Shown: positions 49,930 to 59,710, counted from the stretch's first letter. The stretch: 64,000 nt of DNA from Leptotrichia wadei (GCF_007990545.2 NZ_AP019829.2:186001-250000), one strand, 5' to 3'. A program made the numbers and translations. Notes: generated by a model not told the origin, from the letters alone.

Positions 49930-50571
49930 GTGAAGAAAATAACGATATTGGTTAGCATGTTAATGCTTTTAATGGTTAGTGTTGTGAATGCTAAAGGACA
50001 CAGAAATCAGCAAAAAAAAGAAGATAAAAAATTTGAGAAAGCAATGAAGGATTTTCAGATGGAAGCTGTAATGAAAACTACAAAGGGGGATATTACATTT
50101 TTTTTGTATCCTGAAGCTGCTCCAAAAAATGTCGCAAATTTTGTATTTTTAGCAAAAAATGATTTTTATAATGGTTTGAAATTTTTTAGAGTTGTTCCAA
50201 ATGGGCTTGTTCAGGGGGGAGACCCCGCTGAAAATGGAACTGGTACAACAGGATACCTTATTCCAGATGAAATAAAAAAATGGTTGAATTTTGATGTTGA
50301 AGGAATATTAGCAATGTCGAATTCAGGTCCAAATACTAACAGCAGTCAGTTTTTTATTACTATGCAAGCAATGAAGGAATTAAATGGAAAATATACAATC
50401 ATTGGAGGAATAAAATCTCGTGAAGATTTGAGTATATTAAGAACTTTAAGAGAGAATGACAAAATATTAAATATTGATATTAAAGGAAAAAAAATAGACA
50501 AGTTCTTAGATTATTTTCCTGATGAAGTTAGTGAATGGGAATCAAAATTAGAAAAAACATCAAATCAATAA
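49930..50571 (+). CDS. Exported cyclophilin-type peptidyl-prolyl isomerase
   Basis: 213 residues with an N-terminal signal peptide (ITILVSMLMLLMVSVVNA, cleavage after Ala). The cyclophilin domain includes FRVVPNGLVQGGDPAENGTGTTGY and AMSNSGPNTNSSQFFIT, so the active-site Arg and the substrate-pocket Gln/Phe residues are present. It should act on folding of envelope proteins in the periplasm, perhaps including outer-membrane proteins such as LptD. It starts at GTG 49930, after GGGAG. A hairpin terminator follows. Confidence 0.9.
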   Translation: MKKITILVSMLMLLMVSVVNAKGHRNQQKKEDKKFEKAMKDFQMEAVMKTTKGDITFFLYPEAAPKNVANFVFLAKNDFYNGLKFFRVVPNGLVQGGDPAENGTGTTGYLIPDEIKKWLNFDVEGILAMSNSGPNTNSSQFFITMQAMKELNGKYTIIGGIKSREDLSILRTLRENDKILNIDIKGKKIDKFLDYFPDEVSEWESKLEKTSNQ

Positions 50572-50577
50572 ATACAT

Positions 50578-50620
50578 GAAACTCCTGATTTTGATTGGGA
50601 GTTTTAAAAATTTTTTATTT
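50578..50620 (+). terminator. Terminator after the cyclophilin gene
   Basis: GAAACTCC ... GGGAGTTTT with a following AT/T-rich stretch. Confidence 0.75.
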
Positions 50621-50757
50621 ATTCCAAAAAATGAATATTCTTGATTTTCATCAGTTTGATATTAAGAAAGGTTCAGTATAGAGTTAAAAATTCTTGATAT
50701 ATTTAAAAAAAAATGTTAAAATTCTAGTGTAAAATAAAATAATGAAAGGATAAAAAA

Positions 50758-51612
50758 ATGAATGAATTAAGAAAAATGTTAAAAAGTGAAAAACTAAGTT
50801 TATCTCAATATTTTGAAGAAGCATATAAACTTTTTAATGAAATGATTAGAAATGATAATAAAGATATGATAATTATTATAGTTTTATCATTAATATCAAT
50901 ATTGTTTAGTAAAATTCAGTCATTAGATTTTATTGGAACTTTAGTATCATTTGCTACTTTAATCAGAACATGGATTTTTTACAGAAAAGTTATTTTTAAG
51001 ATTGAGGAAAAAGAATACGAAGCAGGTAATGTAACTGTAAAATCATTCATATTGCTTGGAATCGTAATATTAGCAGGATTTTTGTCAGCTCTTCTTCTGC
51101 TTCCGTTTATGGGCGGAATAATAGGAATGGCATTATATGGTAGAGCAGGTATTGGATTTTTAGTGGCTATAATTATTCCAATTCTTATTCTAATAGCTGT
51201 TTTTATTATTATATCACTATTTATATTATATTTTATACCTGCATATATGTCTAGAAGAGGAAGTATTGGCGAAACATTTAAATATAATCTTTTTCTTTGT
51301 CGGGGAAATAGAATTAGAATGTTTTTACCTTTGGTCATTTTATCTGCTATAGGACTTTTAATAGGAGTTATATTGGGGTTTTTAGGAACTATAGGAACTA
51401 TTATAGGAACACTTATAAGTTCAATTGTTAGTATACTTCAAGTAATAATTGTTTCAATAGTTTATTTAAATGTAGAATATAATACTGAAATTCCTTCAGA
51501 ATTTTATTTTGCTAGAGAAAATTATGAAAATGAAGCAAATAAAGTGGAAGATGAAAGTAAAAGAATAGAAACACAGTTATTAAATGAAAAAAAAGATGAG
51601 GAAAATAATTAA
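50758..51612 (+). CDS. Polytopic membrane protein of unknown function
   Basis: 284 residues with about six hydrophobic helices between residues 38 and 240, some Gly/Ile-rich (LGFLGTIGTIIGTLISSIVSI). A short charged N-terminus and an acidic C-terminal tail (ENEANKVEDESKR) lie in the cytoplasm or periplasm. The family is not recognised; a DUF4013-like fold is possible but unsupported. GAAAGGATAAAAAA precedes the ATG. It is flanked by terminators, so likely a single-gene unit. Confidence 0.7.
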   Translation: MNELRKMLKSEKLSLSQYFEEAYKLFNEMIRNDNKDMIIIIVLSLISILFSKIQSLDFIGTLVSFATLIRTWIFYRKVIFKIEEKEYEAGNVTVKSFILLGIVILAGFLSALLLLPFMGGIIGMALYGRAGIGFLVAIIIPILILIAVFIIISLFILYFIPAYMSRRGSIGETFKYNLFLCRGNRIRMFLPLVILSAIGLLIGVILGFLGTIGTIIGTLISSIVSILQVIIVSIVYLNVEYNTEIPSEFYFARENYENEANKVEDESKRIETQLLNEKKDEENN

Positions 51613-51715
51613 TAAAAAAAATACTTGATTTTATGAAAAAGCTGCTTTGACTATTTATTAGTGAATTAAGGTGGTTTTTTTATACTGAACTTTACTTGAA
51701 TAACGAATATATTTA

Positions 51716-51790
51716 GATCAAACCTAATATTTATTTTCAAATAATTAAAATAAATATTTGCTTTTTAAATGGGGAATAGTATTAATTATA
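51716..51790 (+). repeat. Dispersed AT-rich repeat, copy R3
   Basis: GATCAAACCTAATATTTATTTTCAAATAATTAAAATAAAT resembles the second half of R1 (29881-29970), followed by a GGGGAATAGTATTAA tail. Tails of the form GGGNAATAGTATNA recur near 39135, 52660 and, on the minus strand, 56700. Confidence 0.5.
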
Positions 51791-51797
51791 TCTATTC

Positions 51798-51826
51798 TTG
51801 ACATTCCTAATAATTGAAGGTATAAA
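51798..51826 (+). promoter_or_regulatory. Consensus promoter of the clpL remnant
   Basis: TTGACA (51798-51803), 17 bases, TATAAA (51821-51826). The promoter is still near-perfect although the gene behind it is broken. No CIRCE or CtsR operator was seen. Confidence 0.7.
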
Positions 51827-51880
51827 TACATATTTAGGATTGTATAATTTTAGAAATATAAAAAAGCGAGGTAGAAGCTT

Positions 51881-52580
51881 ATAAACAGAAATTTTGACAG
51901 TATGGATGATCTTTTTAACCAATTGATGGGAGGTATGGGGATTCAATTCTGAAAATCGTCGTTATATGATAAATGGAAGAGAAGTTACACCTGAAGAATT
52001 TGCACAGTATCGTGTAACTGGAAAGTTACCAATGAGTAATGAAGTACAGGTTCAATCACCGAAAGGTCAAGGTGTGAAAAAAGACGTAATTCTTGCGCTT
52101 GGACGTAATTTAACACAGGAAGCTCGTGATGGGAAATTAGATCCAGTTATTGGACGTAATAAAGAAATTCAAGAAACGGGAGAAATACTTTCACGTCGTA
52201 CAAAATTTCCGTCCAGAATTTTTAAACCGTTTTAACGCTGTGATTGAATTTTCTCATTTGAATAAAAAAGATTTATCACAAATTGTTGACTTAATGCTTA
52301 TTGAAGTAAATAAAACTCTTTCTAAAAAAGAAATTGATTTAGCAGTTTCTGATGCAGCAAAGGAATTTTTAACAGAAGAAGGATGGGTGTACAGCCATTA
52401 CGTCGTGTTATCGAACAACAAATACGTGATAATGTAACTGATTTTCATCTTGAAAATCTTGATGCAAAACATCTTATAGCTGATTTGGAAGACGGAGTTT
52501 TAGTTATTAAAGAAAAAAATTAAAAATCAGAAGAAAAGAAAAAAGATGAAGTTAAAAAATCATCAAAAAAGGATAATTAA
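51881..52580 (+). pseudogene. clpL: Decayed ClpL chaperone ATPase gene
   Basis: The fragments match ClpL of streptococci and lactobacilli in order. [18 protein letters not shown] comes first, then a frameshift near 51943. Next come [23 protein letters not shown] and [34 protein letters not shown] large internal deletion near 52206 removes both Walker A sites. The sequence resumes at [22 protein letters not shown], and a small deletion at 52383 shifts to MGVQPLRRVIEQQIRDNVTDFH. An in-frame TAA at 52521 splits off a Lys/Glu-rich tail ending at 52580. The expected start codon is ATA (51881) behind GAGGTAG. ClpL is a stress chaperone absent from most fusobacteria, so transfer followed by decay is likely. 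Confidence 0.85.
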
Positions 52581-52608
52581 CAGTAAATCATTTGAAAGGA
52601 AACATAAT

Positions 52609-52650
52609 AAAGACTCCAGTTAAGATTAACTAGCTGGAGTCTTATTATTA
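52609..52650 (+). terminator. Terminator of the clpL remnant
   Basis: AAGACTCCAGTTA ... TAGCTGGAGTCTTATTATT forms a perfect long stem. It survives intact behind the broken gene. Confidence 0.8.
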
Positions 52651-52931
52651 TATTATTATTGGGGAATAGTATAAGATTTTTTATTTGTTTTCTCAAAGAC
52701 AAAAAATTTGAAACATTTTGTTACTTATGATATAATAAAAACAATAATTAAGTATGTCAAATACGGATGATTTTGAACTGGAACGGTAAAGGAATTAAGG
52801 AATTAAGGATGTTTTCTAGAATAATATAAATAGCCAAAAGGCTTATTGATTTAATTGTAGCAGATTCAAAACATAGAGGTGTGATATAATTTTAGTGATT
52901 GATAAGATATTATATAAAAAAGGTTGAAGAA
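52651..52931 (+). promoter_or_regulatory. lptD promoter and long leader
   Basis: TTGAAA (52708-52713), 17 bases, TATAAT (52731-52736) form a good promoter about 200 bases before lptD. The leader contains a duplicated GGAATTAA and a small AGCC/GGCT hairpin. The region also holds a GGGGAATAGTATAAG repeat tail (about 52660). No gene is visible. Confidence 0.6.
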
Positions 52932-55900
52932 ATGAAAAGAATGAAGAAATATAAAGTATTGTTTATTTTGCTGTTTTATATCATACTTTGTGGCAAGCTG
53001 AACGCTGCTGGGGAAGTAATAGATTTGGAAACAGAAAAATCTAGAATAAATCTGGAAACAGAAGAGATAGAAACAGAAGGTAACGTTACTGTAAAATATG
53101 GAGATTATACAATAAATGCTGATAAATTAAAAAAGATTGCTAATAAAAATATTCTTTCAGGTTCTGGAAACGTTGAATTTTCTCAAGGTTCTCAAATAAT
53201 AAAGGCTGATAACCTTATTTTTGATATGGATACAAAGCTAGCGAAAATATTTAATTCTGAAAGTTATAATGCTGACCTGAAATTACGTTATGGTGGTGAA
53301 GAAACTTTAAGTTTAGGAAATAAGGCAATTTTTATAAAAAATGGATGGTTTACTACGAGTCCTTATGAGAATCCAAGTTATAAAATAAATGCAGAAGAGT
53401 TGGAAATTTATCCAAATAGAAAAGCTGTTGCAAGAAATATCGGTTTTTTTGCAGGAGGAAAAACTTGGTTTAAATTACCATATTATGTAACTTCCCTAAA
53501 GCCATCAACTCAAAGGGCTACACTATTTCCTTATGTTGGGATGGATAGCGACAGAGGGCTTTTTGGAATTATGGGATTTGACTATGATTTAGGTCCACTT
53601 GCACAGGGATTTGTTGATTTTGAGCTAAGTACAAAGCAAAAGCTAGCTTTAAAAATTTCAAATGATTATTCTTTCTGGGGGAATAATTCTGGTAATATAT
53701 TTGTAAATAGGGTTGTTGTTCCAATTGGAAATCATAAAAAGGAATGGGATTTTAAGTGGAATCATAAAGTTATAAATGTACCCAAAAAGGCTAAAGAAGA
53801 TAGAAAATTTTATGATGTAGGTTATGGAATCTGGAATTTAAATTATCAAAATATTACAACTAATTTAATGTATGCGGTTGATGGTGCAAAATTAAAGGAT
53901 GACTATACGGCATTTGTAGATAAATACAGACATATTGGTTTCTGGGATATGAATATTAATCAGGAGCTTGGTCAGAATGGAGAATTTAATGCAAAATATT
54001 ACTGGACACAGGATAAACATGCATTAAAGGCATTGACTGATATAAATGACAAGATTATGAAGGATGATGATCTTGATCCACGTAGAACAGATGTTGATTT
54101 GTTTAAGAGCATAAAATATACAAATGGTAATAAAGATGTGGAAATAACAGTAGATAATGAAGATTTTCGAGATATTAATCCTGGATATGTTGGAGATTTG
54201 AATTCGTATAGAAAGAAAAGGAATTATGGAATTAACTTTAGAGGTCCAAAAATAAAATTTGATTATCTTAATACAGATAAGGATGAATATGGTGAACTTT
54301 TAGGAATGCGTGATCGTGGCGATGATAAAACTATTCATTGGGTTCAAAATATTGCTTATGATAAGAGAAAGGAATGGGGATTGACATTTGGAAATTATTA
54401 TCCATTTAGAGAAAGTGACTTTTTTGGATATCAACCTCGTACTGGTTATCAAAATTTAACAAATACATTATATTTTGGGGTACAGGCAAAACAAGTTGAA
54501 ATAATAAAAAAAGAATATGAATATGATTATACAAGAGATAATGAAAATTATAATTCACTATTTTTAAATCCAGCAACAACTGATGAAAGCCGTATTTATA
54601 AAGTCTATGAAGATAATGGGAAAATACGTCGTCCTAAAAAAATTGTTTATGAAAAATATAGGGCACAAAAATTTAATATGGGTAATGACAGAATTGATAT
54701 TCCATTACGAAATTCATTTATTGGGTATAACTTAGCATTTGAAAATCGTGATTATAGCAGTTTGCCAGTACCTGAATTTAGAAATGGAAGAAAAATAGAA
54801 GATTTAAATTCAAAAACAGGATATAAAGTTGTAAGAGATGCAAGTGGAGATACGATAAAGCAAAGTCCATCAATGAAAATTTTTACATTGGATACAAGAT
54901 TATTTACAACAATTTTTGATAATACATCTAAAAATAATAACAAGTATGATGTAAAAATTACAAATGATGCAACAATCAGTTTTCAGCGGACAACTGCTGA
55001 TAGTGCAACTTATGGAGGATATGACATTGTTGAAATTCCGACAAATGCGATTGGACTTAGAAATGATTTTAATTATCATATAGGAAATATAACATTTAAC
55101 TATAATTTATCAATGAGAGATGATAGACATTTCATGGATCACTGGTTAAAAAATAGATATGTGAGAAATTATTTTAAAGCAGATATCGCAAATAAACGTT
55201 TTGTAAGTCTTAATTTTGAAAATAATGATGAATATGAATTTAAAGATTTTAAATCTGAAAGAGATTTTAATAGGGAAATTCAATATGGATATGTATCAGA
55301 TGATGGAGATAACTTCCTATATAAATTTTCTGATAAAAATAAACAGTTATTTCCGTATAATACTAGTCTCGGATGGAATCAGAAAATATACAAGGAATCT
55401 CTAAAGGAAAGAAGTTTTGGGGTTAATTTTAATGAATGGGGATTTGAATACACAAATACATTAAATAAAGTAAATGATATTTATGGAAATATTGCAACAT
55501 TTGGATATCCAGCATTAAAATTAAAAACGAACTATCATAAATTAGGATTTGTTTATGATACTTCAAAAATGAAAAATAAAAAATTTGAGTCAGACCATTA
55601 TTTTAGAATAAATCTTGGATTTGGTAAAAAAATATACAGAGATTTGAAAAATACTCCAATCATTACTTCAGACGATAGATATATACGTGGAAATGACTAT
55701 ACTACAATTGGATTTTTATATAAATATGAAAATAATGCTAAACCTAGATATGCTGCTGATTTAGATAAAAAGGAAAAAGATAGAGGAGCAGAAATTGTAA
55801 AATCAGAAAATCAAATTAAAGATATAAATATGGTAAAAAATTCAAATATACAGGAATTTTCTATTAATAACGCCAATAAATCCAATATAGATAATATTGT

Positions 55901-56615
55901 CGTAAATAGTGATGATAGACTATTTTTAAGTAGTGAAGAGGAAGAAGCATATAAAAGTTATGTGGAAGAAGAAAATTATCGTCAAAATAAGTTTAGTTTA
56001 AATGATTTTAATGCTAAACTTCAAAATTTGAGAAGTCATAAAAAATATTTTCAAATTGGGATGGATATGCAAATAGATGGTTCTGATGCGGCTAATCCTA
56101 GTGGAATGAAGGGATTTGACAAAATTAATGATTTGACTTTTAAAGTTGAGGCTGGATATTTGGAAAAAATGTTTGTGAGATATGCTTTTATAATGGAAAG
56201 ACCAGATAGAATATACCGTAGAGATTCGACTCGTAACAGTACTTTTGACTTTAGAAAACATGAATTTGAAGGAAAATATATGTTTTCGCGAGATCCAGAT
56301 AAGCCATGGTGGGTTGGAGGAAAGATCCAATATGTGCAAAATGGAGCACCAAAATCTTCTGATCCTGAAATTTATGAAAGTTCATGGTATGCTAAGAAAG
56401 TTAATAAATTAACTTTGGGAATGGCAACACTGACACATAGATTTGAAAATGTCGAATGGGAAATTGGAGCAGGAATGAAATGGGATAAACCTAATAATAA
56501 AAAATTAGGATATTATCCAGTAGTTTCACTAAAATTTGGAGTAACTCCATTCCCAGAAAAAAATGCACAGTTTAATTATTCTGGAAAAGGATTTGAATTT
56601 GGAGCAGGATTATAG
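52932..56615 (+). CDS. lptD: LPS-assembly outer-membrane protein LptD
   Basis: LptD forms the outer-membrane barrel that inserts lipopolysaccharide in the outer leaflet. The frame opens with a signal peptide (KYKVLFILLFYIILCGKLNA). An OstA/LptA-like jellyroll follows: INLETEEIETEGNVTVKYGDYTINADKL and ILSGSGNVEFSQGSQIIKADNL. The large beta-barrel part is rich in aromatic strands and ends GKGFEFGAGL. At about 1,227 residues it is longer than the E. coli protein (about 780), and a low-complexity Asn/Lys segment lies near residues 955-1020. ATG 52932 is preferred over an in-frame TTG at 52899, which would precede the signal peptide. No lptA, lptB or lptE is adjacent. Confidence 0.85.
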   Translation: MKRMKKYKVLFILLFYIILCGKLNAAGEVIDLETEKSRINLETEEIETEGNVTVKYGDYTINADKLKKIANKNILSGSGNVEFSQGSQIIKADNLIFDMDTKLAKIFNSESYNADLKLRYGGEETLSLGNKAIFIKNGWFTTSPYENPSYKINAEELEIYPNRKAVARNIGFFAGGKTWFKLPYYVTSLKPSTQRATLFPYVGMDSDRGLFGIMGFDYDLGPLAQGFVDFELSTKQKLALKISNDYSFWGNNSGNIFVNRVVVPIGNHKKEWDFKWNHKVINVPKKAKEDRKFYDVGYGIWNLNYQNITTNLMYAVDGAKLKDDYTAFVDKYRHIGFWDMNINQELGQNGEFNAKYYWTQDKHALKALTDINDKIMKDDDLDPRRTDVDLFKSIKYTNGNKDVEITVDNEDFRDINPGYVGDLNSYRKKRNYGINFRGPKIKFDYLNTDKDEYGELLGMRDRGDDKTIHWVQNIAYDKRKEWGLTFGNYYPFRESDFFGYQPRTGYQNLTNTLYFGVQAKQVEIIKKEYEYDYTRDNENYNSLFLNPATTDESRIYKVYEDNGKIRRPKKIVYEKYRAQKFNMGNDRIDIPLRNSFIGYNLAFENRDYSSLPVPEFRNGRKIEDLNSKTGYKVVRDASGDTIKQSPSMKIFTLDTRLFTTIFDNTSKNNNKYDVKITNDATISFQRTTADSATYGGYDIVEIPTNAIGLRNDFNYHIGNITFNYNLSMRDDRHFMDHWLKNRYVRNYFKADIANKRFVSLNFENNDEYEFKDFKSERDFNREIQYGYVSDDGDNFLYKFSDKNKQLFPYNTSLGWNQKIYKESLKERSFGVNFNEWGFEYTNTLNKVNDIYGNIATFGYPALKLKTNYHKLGFVYDTSKMKNKKFESDHYFRINLGFGKKIYRDLKNTPIITSDDRYIRGNDYTTIGFLYKYENNAKPRYAADLDKKEKDRGAEIVKSENQIKDINMVKNSNIQEFSINNANKSNIDNIVVNSDDRLFLSSEEEEAYKSYVEEENYRQNKFSLNDFNAKLQNLRSHKKYFQIGMDMQIDGSDAANPSGMKGFDKINDLTFKVEAGYLEKMFVRYAFIMERPDRIYRRDSTRNSTFDFRKHEFEGKYMFSRDPDKPWWVGGKIQYVQNGAPKSSDPEIYESSWYAKKVNKLTLGMATLTHRFENVEWEIGAGMKWDKPNNKKLGYYPVVSLKFGVTPFPEKNAQFNYSGKGFEFGAGL

Positions 56616-56632
56616 TCAAATATATTTATTGT

Positions 56633-56662
56633 TTAACAAGGGACTTTGGTTCCTTGTTATTT
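56633..56662 (+). terminator. Terminator after lptD
   Basis: AACAAGGGACTTTGGTTCCTTGTTATTTTTTT. A good stem with a T-run, and the clearest terminator among the CAAGGG-type hairpins. Confidence 0.85.
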
Positions 56663-56737
56663 TTTTGCAGTAAAATCAAGATGTTTTATAAGGATTTAAT
56701 ACTATTTCCCATCTAAAAATCGAAGGTTTGTTTCATT

Positions 56738-56808
56738 ATTTAAAAATAAATATCAGATTTAACCTACTAAAAAGATTTATAATAAATTCATTATTTAAAT
56801 AGGGTTAT
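56738..56808 (-). repeat. Dispersed AT-rich repeat, copy R2 (inverted relative to R1)
   Basis: AAATATCAGATTTAACCTAC and AGATTTATAATAAATTCATT followed by AGGGTTA are the reverse complement of the R1 copy at 29881-29970. Between lptD and the OmpA-domain gene nothing else but terminators is seen. Confidence 0.6.
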
Positions 56809-56816
56809 TAATAAAT

Positions 56817-56862
56817 ATAAAAAAACGCCAATTACCATTGTAATATAGGTATTTTGGCGTAA
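56817..56862 (-). terminator. Terminator of the OmpA-domain gene
   Basis: Read on the minus strand: ACGCCAAAATACC ... GGTAATTGGCGTTTTTTT. It sits directly downstream of the minus-strand gene. Confidence 0.8.
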
Positions 56863-56882
56863 TTTGATAATCGTATGGGATA

Positions 56883-57404
56883 TTAATTTATAAATTGAAT
56901 TTCAATACGTCTATTTGCAGTTCTGCCTTCTTCCGTGTCATTTGAAGCTATTGGATTGCTATCTCCTTTTCCTTTTGTTTCAATAACTTTTTCAGGAGGA
57001 AGTCCAAGTTCAATTAATTTTTCTTCAACACTTTCAGCTCTTCTTAAAGATAATTCTCTATTGTACTCTTTAGTTCCTTTAGAATCAGTGTATCCAGTAA
57101 TTGAAATTTTACAATCTTTAGATTCAATATAATCTTTTAATTTTTCCAATATAGGATTATATTCTTCTTTTATTGTGGCACTATTAAAGCCAAATTTCAA
57201 TTTACTTGTATCTAATATGACAACATTAGGATCATTTTCACTTTTTGATATTTCCAAATCATCTATGTTTGTTCCATCAACTTCAATTGCGGTTGATCTC
57301 ATTGTATTGTCACGTAGATTTGATGTTGTAATTTTTTTAGCTGTAGTTGGAGCTGAAACTAATAATACAGATAACATTGCTGTTATTTTAGATTTTTTTT
57401 CCAT
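56883..57404 (-). CDS. OmpA-domain outer-envelope protein
   Basis: 173 residues with a signal peptide (MLSVLLVSAPTTA) and a C-terminal OmpA/MotB peptidoglycan-binding domain. The domain reads KLKFGFNSATIKEEYNPIL, ISITGYTDSKGTKEYNRELSLRRAESVEEKLI and GDSNPIASNDTEEGRTANRRIEI, with the Asp and Arg that grip diaminopimelate. There is no lipobox Cys and no barrel domain, so it may be periplasmic, tethering other envelope parts to the wall. GAGAGGTTTAAT precedes the ATG. It is convergent with lptD. Confidence 0.88.
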   Translation of the reverse strand: MEKKSKITAMLSVLLVSAPTTAKKITTSNLRDNTMRSTAIEVDGTNIDDLEISKSENDPNVVILDTSKLKFGFNSATIKEEYNPILEKLKDYIESKDCKISITGYTDSKGTKEYNRELSLRRAESVEEKLIELGLPPEKVIETKGKGDSNPIASNDTEEGRTANRRIEIQFIN

Positions 57405-57741
57405 ATTAAACCTCTCTTCCTTTTTAATTTTTTGCAGTATATTAAATTTTAAAAATCTGATTTTTTTTATAATTTTTAGTAATTAAATAAAAAAGTATAA
57501 ACATATTTGAATTATACTTTCCTTTATTTAGTATAACATATTTTTTTTAATTTTCATAGATTTTTTTTTGATAAAAGTTTCAGAAAAAGTAAAAGTAAAA
57601 AATGAATTGCCTTGTTTTTTTGTATAGAATATGATATTCTAGTAATATGATTTTGAAAGCATAATTAAATTTATTTAAAATCAAATTGATAAAAATTAAT
57701 ACTATAATGTAGTGTTAAAATAGAAGAGGGATGTAAAAAAT
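57405..57741. other. Divergent promoter region between the OmpA-domain gene and hslO
   Basis: No gene is visible. On the minus strand a TATAAT (57511-57516) may serve the OmpA-domain gene. On the plus strand TTGCCT (57607-57612), 17 bases and TATGAT (57630-57635) form a likely hslO promoter, about 110 bases before the start. Confidence 0.55.
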
Positions 57742-58680
57742 ATGGAAAAATCAAAAATAATTAGAGGTACAAGCAAATGTGCAAGATTTTTTGTTTGTGA
57801 TACGACAGAAATTGTGAGAGAAGCAAAAAAAATACACGATCTTGATCCAATAGCAACTACAATTTTTGGAAAATTGCTGACTGCGACTGCTATGATGGGG
57901 AAGGATCTGAAAAATGAAAAGGATTTGGTGTCGGTTAGAATTAATGGGGACGGGCCTTATGGAAATATGCTTGCAACTGGGAATATAAATGGAGAAGTAA
58001 AAGGTTATATTGCAAATCCTGAAGAAAAATTTCATCAGATTGTGGATGAAAATGGTAATTTTATAAAGGATGAAACAGGGCAAATAAGATTTATTGGAAA
58101 TGGAACAATGCAGGTTATAAAGGACTTGGGATTACGTGATCCGTTTTCTGGCGTTACTAAAATAAATGGAGAGGATATTGCTGATATAGTTGTCCATTAT
58201 TTTCTTTTGTCTGAGCAAATAAAATCCGTTGTTACACTAGGGGTGAAATTGGATGAAAATGGCGAAGTAAAAAGGGCTGGCGGTTATTTAATCCAGTTAT
58301 TGCCAGGAGTGGAAGATGGATTTATTGATAAATTGGAAAATAAATTACAGCAAATTAGAACAATTACTGAACTTTTAGAAGGTGGAATGAGCCTTGAACA
58401 AATTGTGGAGCTGCTTTATGAGGATATTTCAGTATTTGAAGAAGAAACTGATGTTGATGGTGCCCATAAAAAAGTTTATGTGGAAGATTTTGAAATTTTG
58501 GAAAAATCAGATTTGGAATACAAGTGTAACTGTACAAGGGATAAGTTTTACAGGGGATTAATTACACTTGGAAAAGATGAAATTAATAAGATTTTGGAAG
58601 AAGAAGGAAAAATTGAGACTGAATGTCATTTTTGCAGAAAAAAATATGAATTTACAAAAGATGATTTTAATTGGGATTAA
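57742..58680 (+). CDS. hslO: Redox-regulated chaperone Hsp33
   Basis: Hsp33 is a holdase activated by oxidation. The 312 residues end in the zinc/redox switch: CNC in YKCNCTRDKF and CHFC in TECHFCRKKY, all four Cys present. The N-terminal chaperone core includes LTATAMMGKDLK and GPYGNMLATG. GAAGAGGGATGTAAAAAAT precedes the ATG. It lies 27 bases before ddl. For an anaerobe exposed to oxygen in the mouth, a role in oxidative protection is expected. Confidence 0.95.
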   Translation: MEKSKIIRGTSKCARFFVCDTTEIVREAKKIHDLDPIATTIFGKLLTATAMMGKDLKNEKDLVSVRINGDGPYGNMLATGNINGEVKGYIANPEEKFHQIVDENGNFIKDETGQIRFIGNGTMQVIKDLGLRDPFSGVTKINGEDIADIVVHYFLLSEQIKSVVTLGVKLDENGEVKRAGGYLIQLLPGVEDGFIDKLENKLQQIRTITELLEGGMSLEQIVELLYEDISVFEEETDVDGAHKKVYVEDFEILEKSDLEYKCNCTRDKFYRGLITLGKDEINKILEEEGKIETECHFCRKKYEFTKDDFNWD

Positions 58681-58707
58681 TTATAAAATAAGAAGGAGAT
58701 GAAAAAA

Positions 58708-59634
58708 ATGTCAAAATTAAGAGTAGGTGTAATACGTGGGGGAGTTTCGACTGAAAGGGAAGTGTCGCTTAAAACAGGAAGTGAAATTGTAGCAAATTTA
58801 AATAGAGATAAATATGAAGTTTTTGATATTGTTATTGATACTGAAAAGGAAGTTTATGAAAAAATAAAAGACTTGAATCTAGATTTTGCGTATATTGCTT
58901 TACATGGTGTATTTGGAGAAGATGGAAGAATACAAGCAATTTTACAAAGTTTTGGAATTGCTTACAGTGGACCTGGAGTAATGTCAAGTGCGGTTTGTAT
59001 GGATAAGGAATTTTCAAAAAGAATTGTTTCTGAATACGGAGTTAGAATTGCAAAATGGAAAAGTGTTCGTGTAGGAGAAACAGTTGATTTTGAAACAGTA
59101 AAAAAAGAATTAGGAGATCATCTTATAGTAAAACCAAATAACGGTGGTTCAAGTATTGGAGTAAGTTTTGTGGAAACTGAAGAAGAATTGAAAAAAGGGC
59201 TAGAACTTGTATTTGGAATGGATAAAGAGGCTTTAATTGAAGAAGTATTGCATGGAGTGGAAATAAGTGTGCCAGTAATTGGTGGAAAAGTTTTCCCAAC
59301 AATAAGAATTGAAGCGCTTGCTGGAGATTACTTTGACTATGAATCAAAATATGCAAAAGGTGGAGCAAAAGAATATGTGTTTGAATTTCCAGAAAAAGTA
59401 CAAGCTGAAATTAACAAATTTGCACAAGATAGCTATTATGGATTAAAATGTGAAGGATTCGCAAGAATTGACTTTATGGTAGTAAACGAAGAAACACCAT
59501 ATTTCATGGAAGTAAACACATCACCAGGAATGACAGCTGCAAGTTTATTGCCAAAAAGTACAGCTTCAAAAGGATACAGCTACTCAGAAACACTAGATTT
59601 ATTAATTGAATCTTCGTTAAAAGTGGAAAGATAA
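58708..59634 (+). CDS. ddl: D-alanine--D-alanine ligase
   Basis: An ATP-grasp ligase making the D-Ala-D-Ala dipeptide for peptidoglycan. It begins VGVIRGGVSTEREVSLKTG. The substrate and ATP sites include HGVFGEDGRIQAIL, VKPNNGGSSIGVS, EEVLHGVEISVPV, and FARIDFMVVNEE with PYFMEVNTSPGMT. ATG 58699 also exists, but AGAAGGAG at 58691-58698 overlaps it and is well spaced for ATG 58708 (308 residues). The other wall gene in the window, mrdA, is not linked. Confidence 0.95.
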   Translation: MSKLRVGVIRGGVSTEREVSLKTGSEIVANLNRDKYEVFDIVIDTEKEVYEKIKDLNLDFAYIALHGVFGEDGRIQAILQSFGIAYSGPGVMSSAVCMDKEFSKRIVSEYGVRIAKWKSVRVGETVDFETVKKELGDHLIVKPNNGGSSIGVSFVETEEELKKGLELVFGMDKEALIEEVLHGVEISVPVIGGKVFPTIRIEALAGDYFDYESKYAKGGAKEYVFEFPEKVQAEINKFAQDSYYGLKCEGFARIDFMVVNEETPYFMEVNTSPGMTAASLLPKSTASKGYSYSETLDLLIESSLKVER

Positions 59635-59653
59635 ACTATAGTAAATATTCATA

Positions 59654-59684
59654 AAGCAAGGGGTTTTATCCCCTTGTTATTAAA
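59654..59684 (+). terminator. CAAGGG-type hairpin after ddl
   Basis: AAGCAAGGGGTTTTATCCCCTTGTTATT forms a strong stem with a short T-rich tail, 20 bases after the ddl stop. Confidence 0.65.
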
Positions 59685-59710
59685 TATATCAAAAATATGG
59701 AGGAGAAAAT

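Noticed and set aside
52150-52437. A 95-residue protein from an open frame in the clpL region
   Set aside because: It crosses the deletion junction and the later frame break of the clpL pseudogene, so its ends are out-of-frame sequence.
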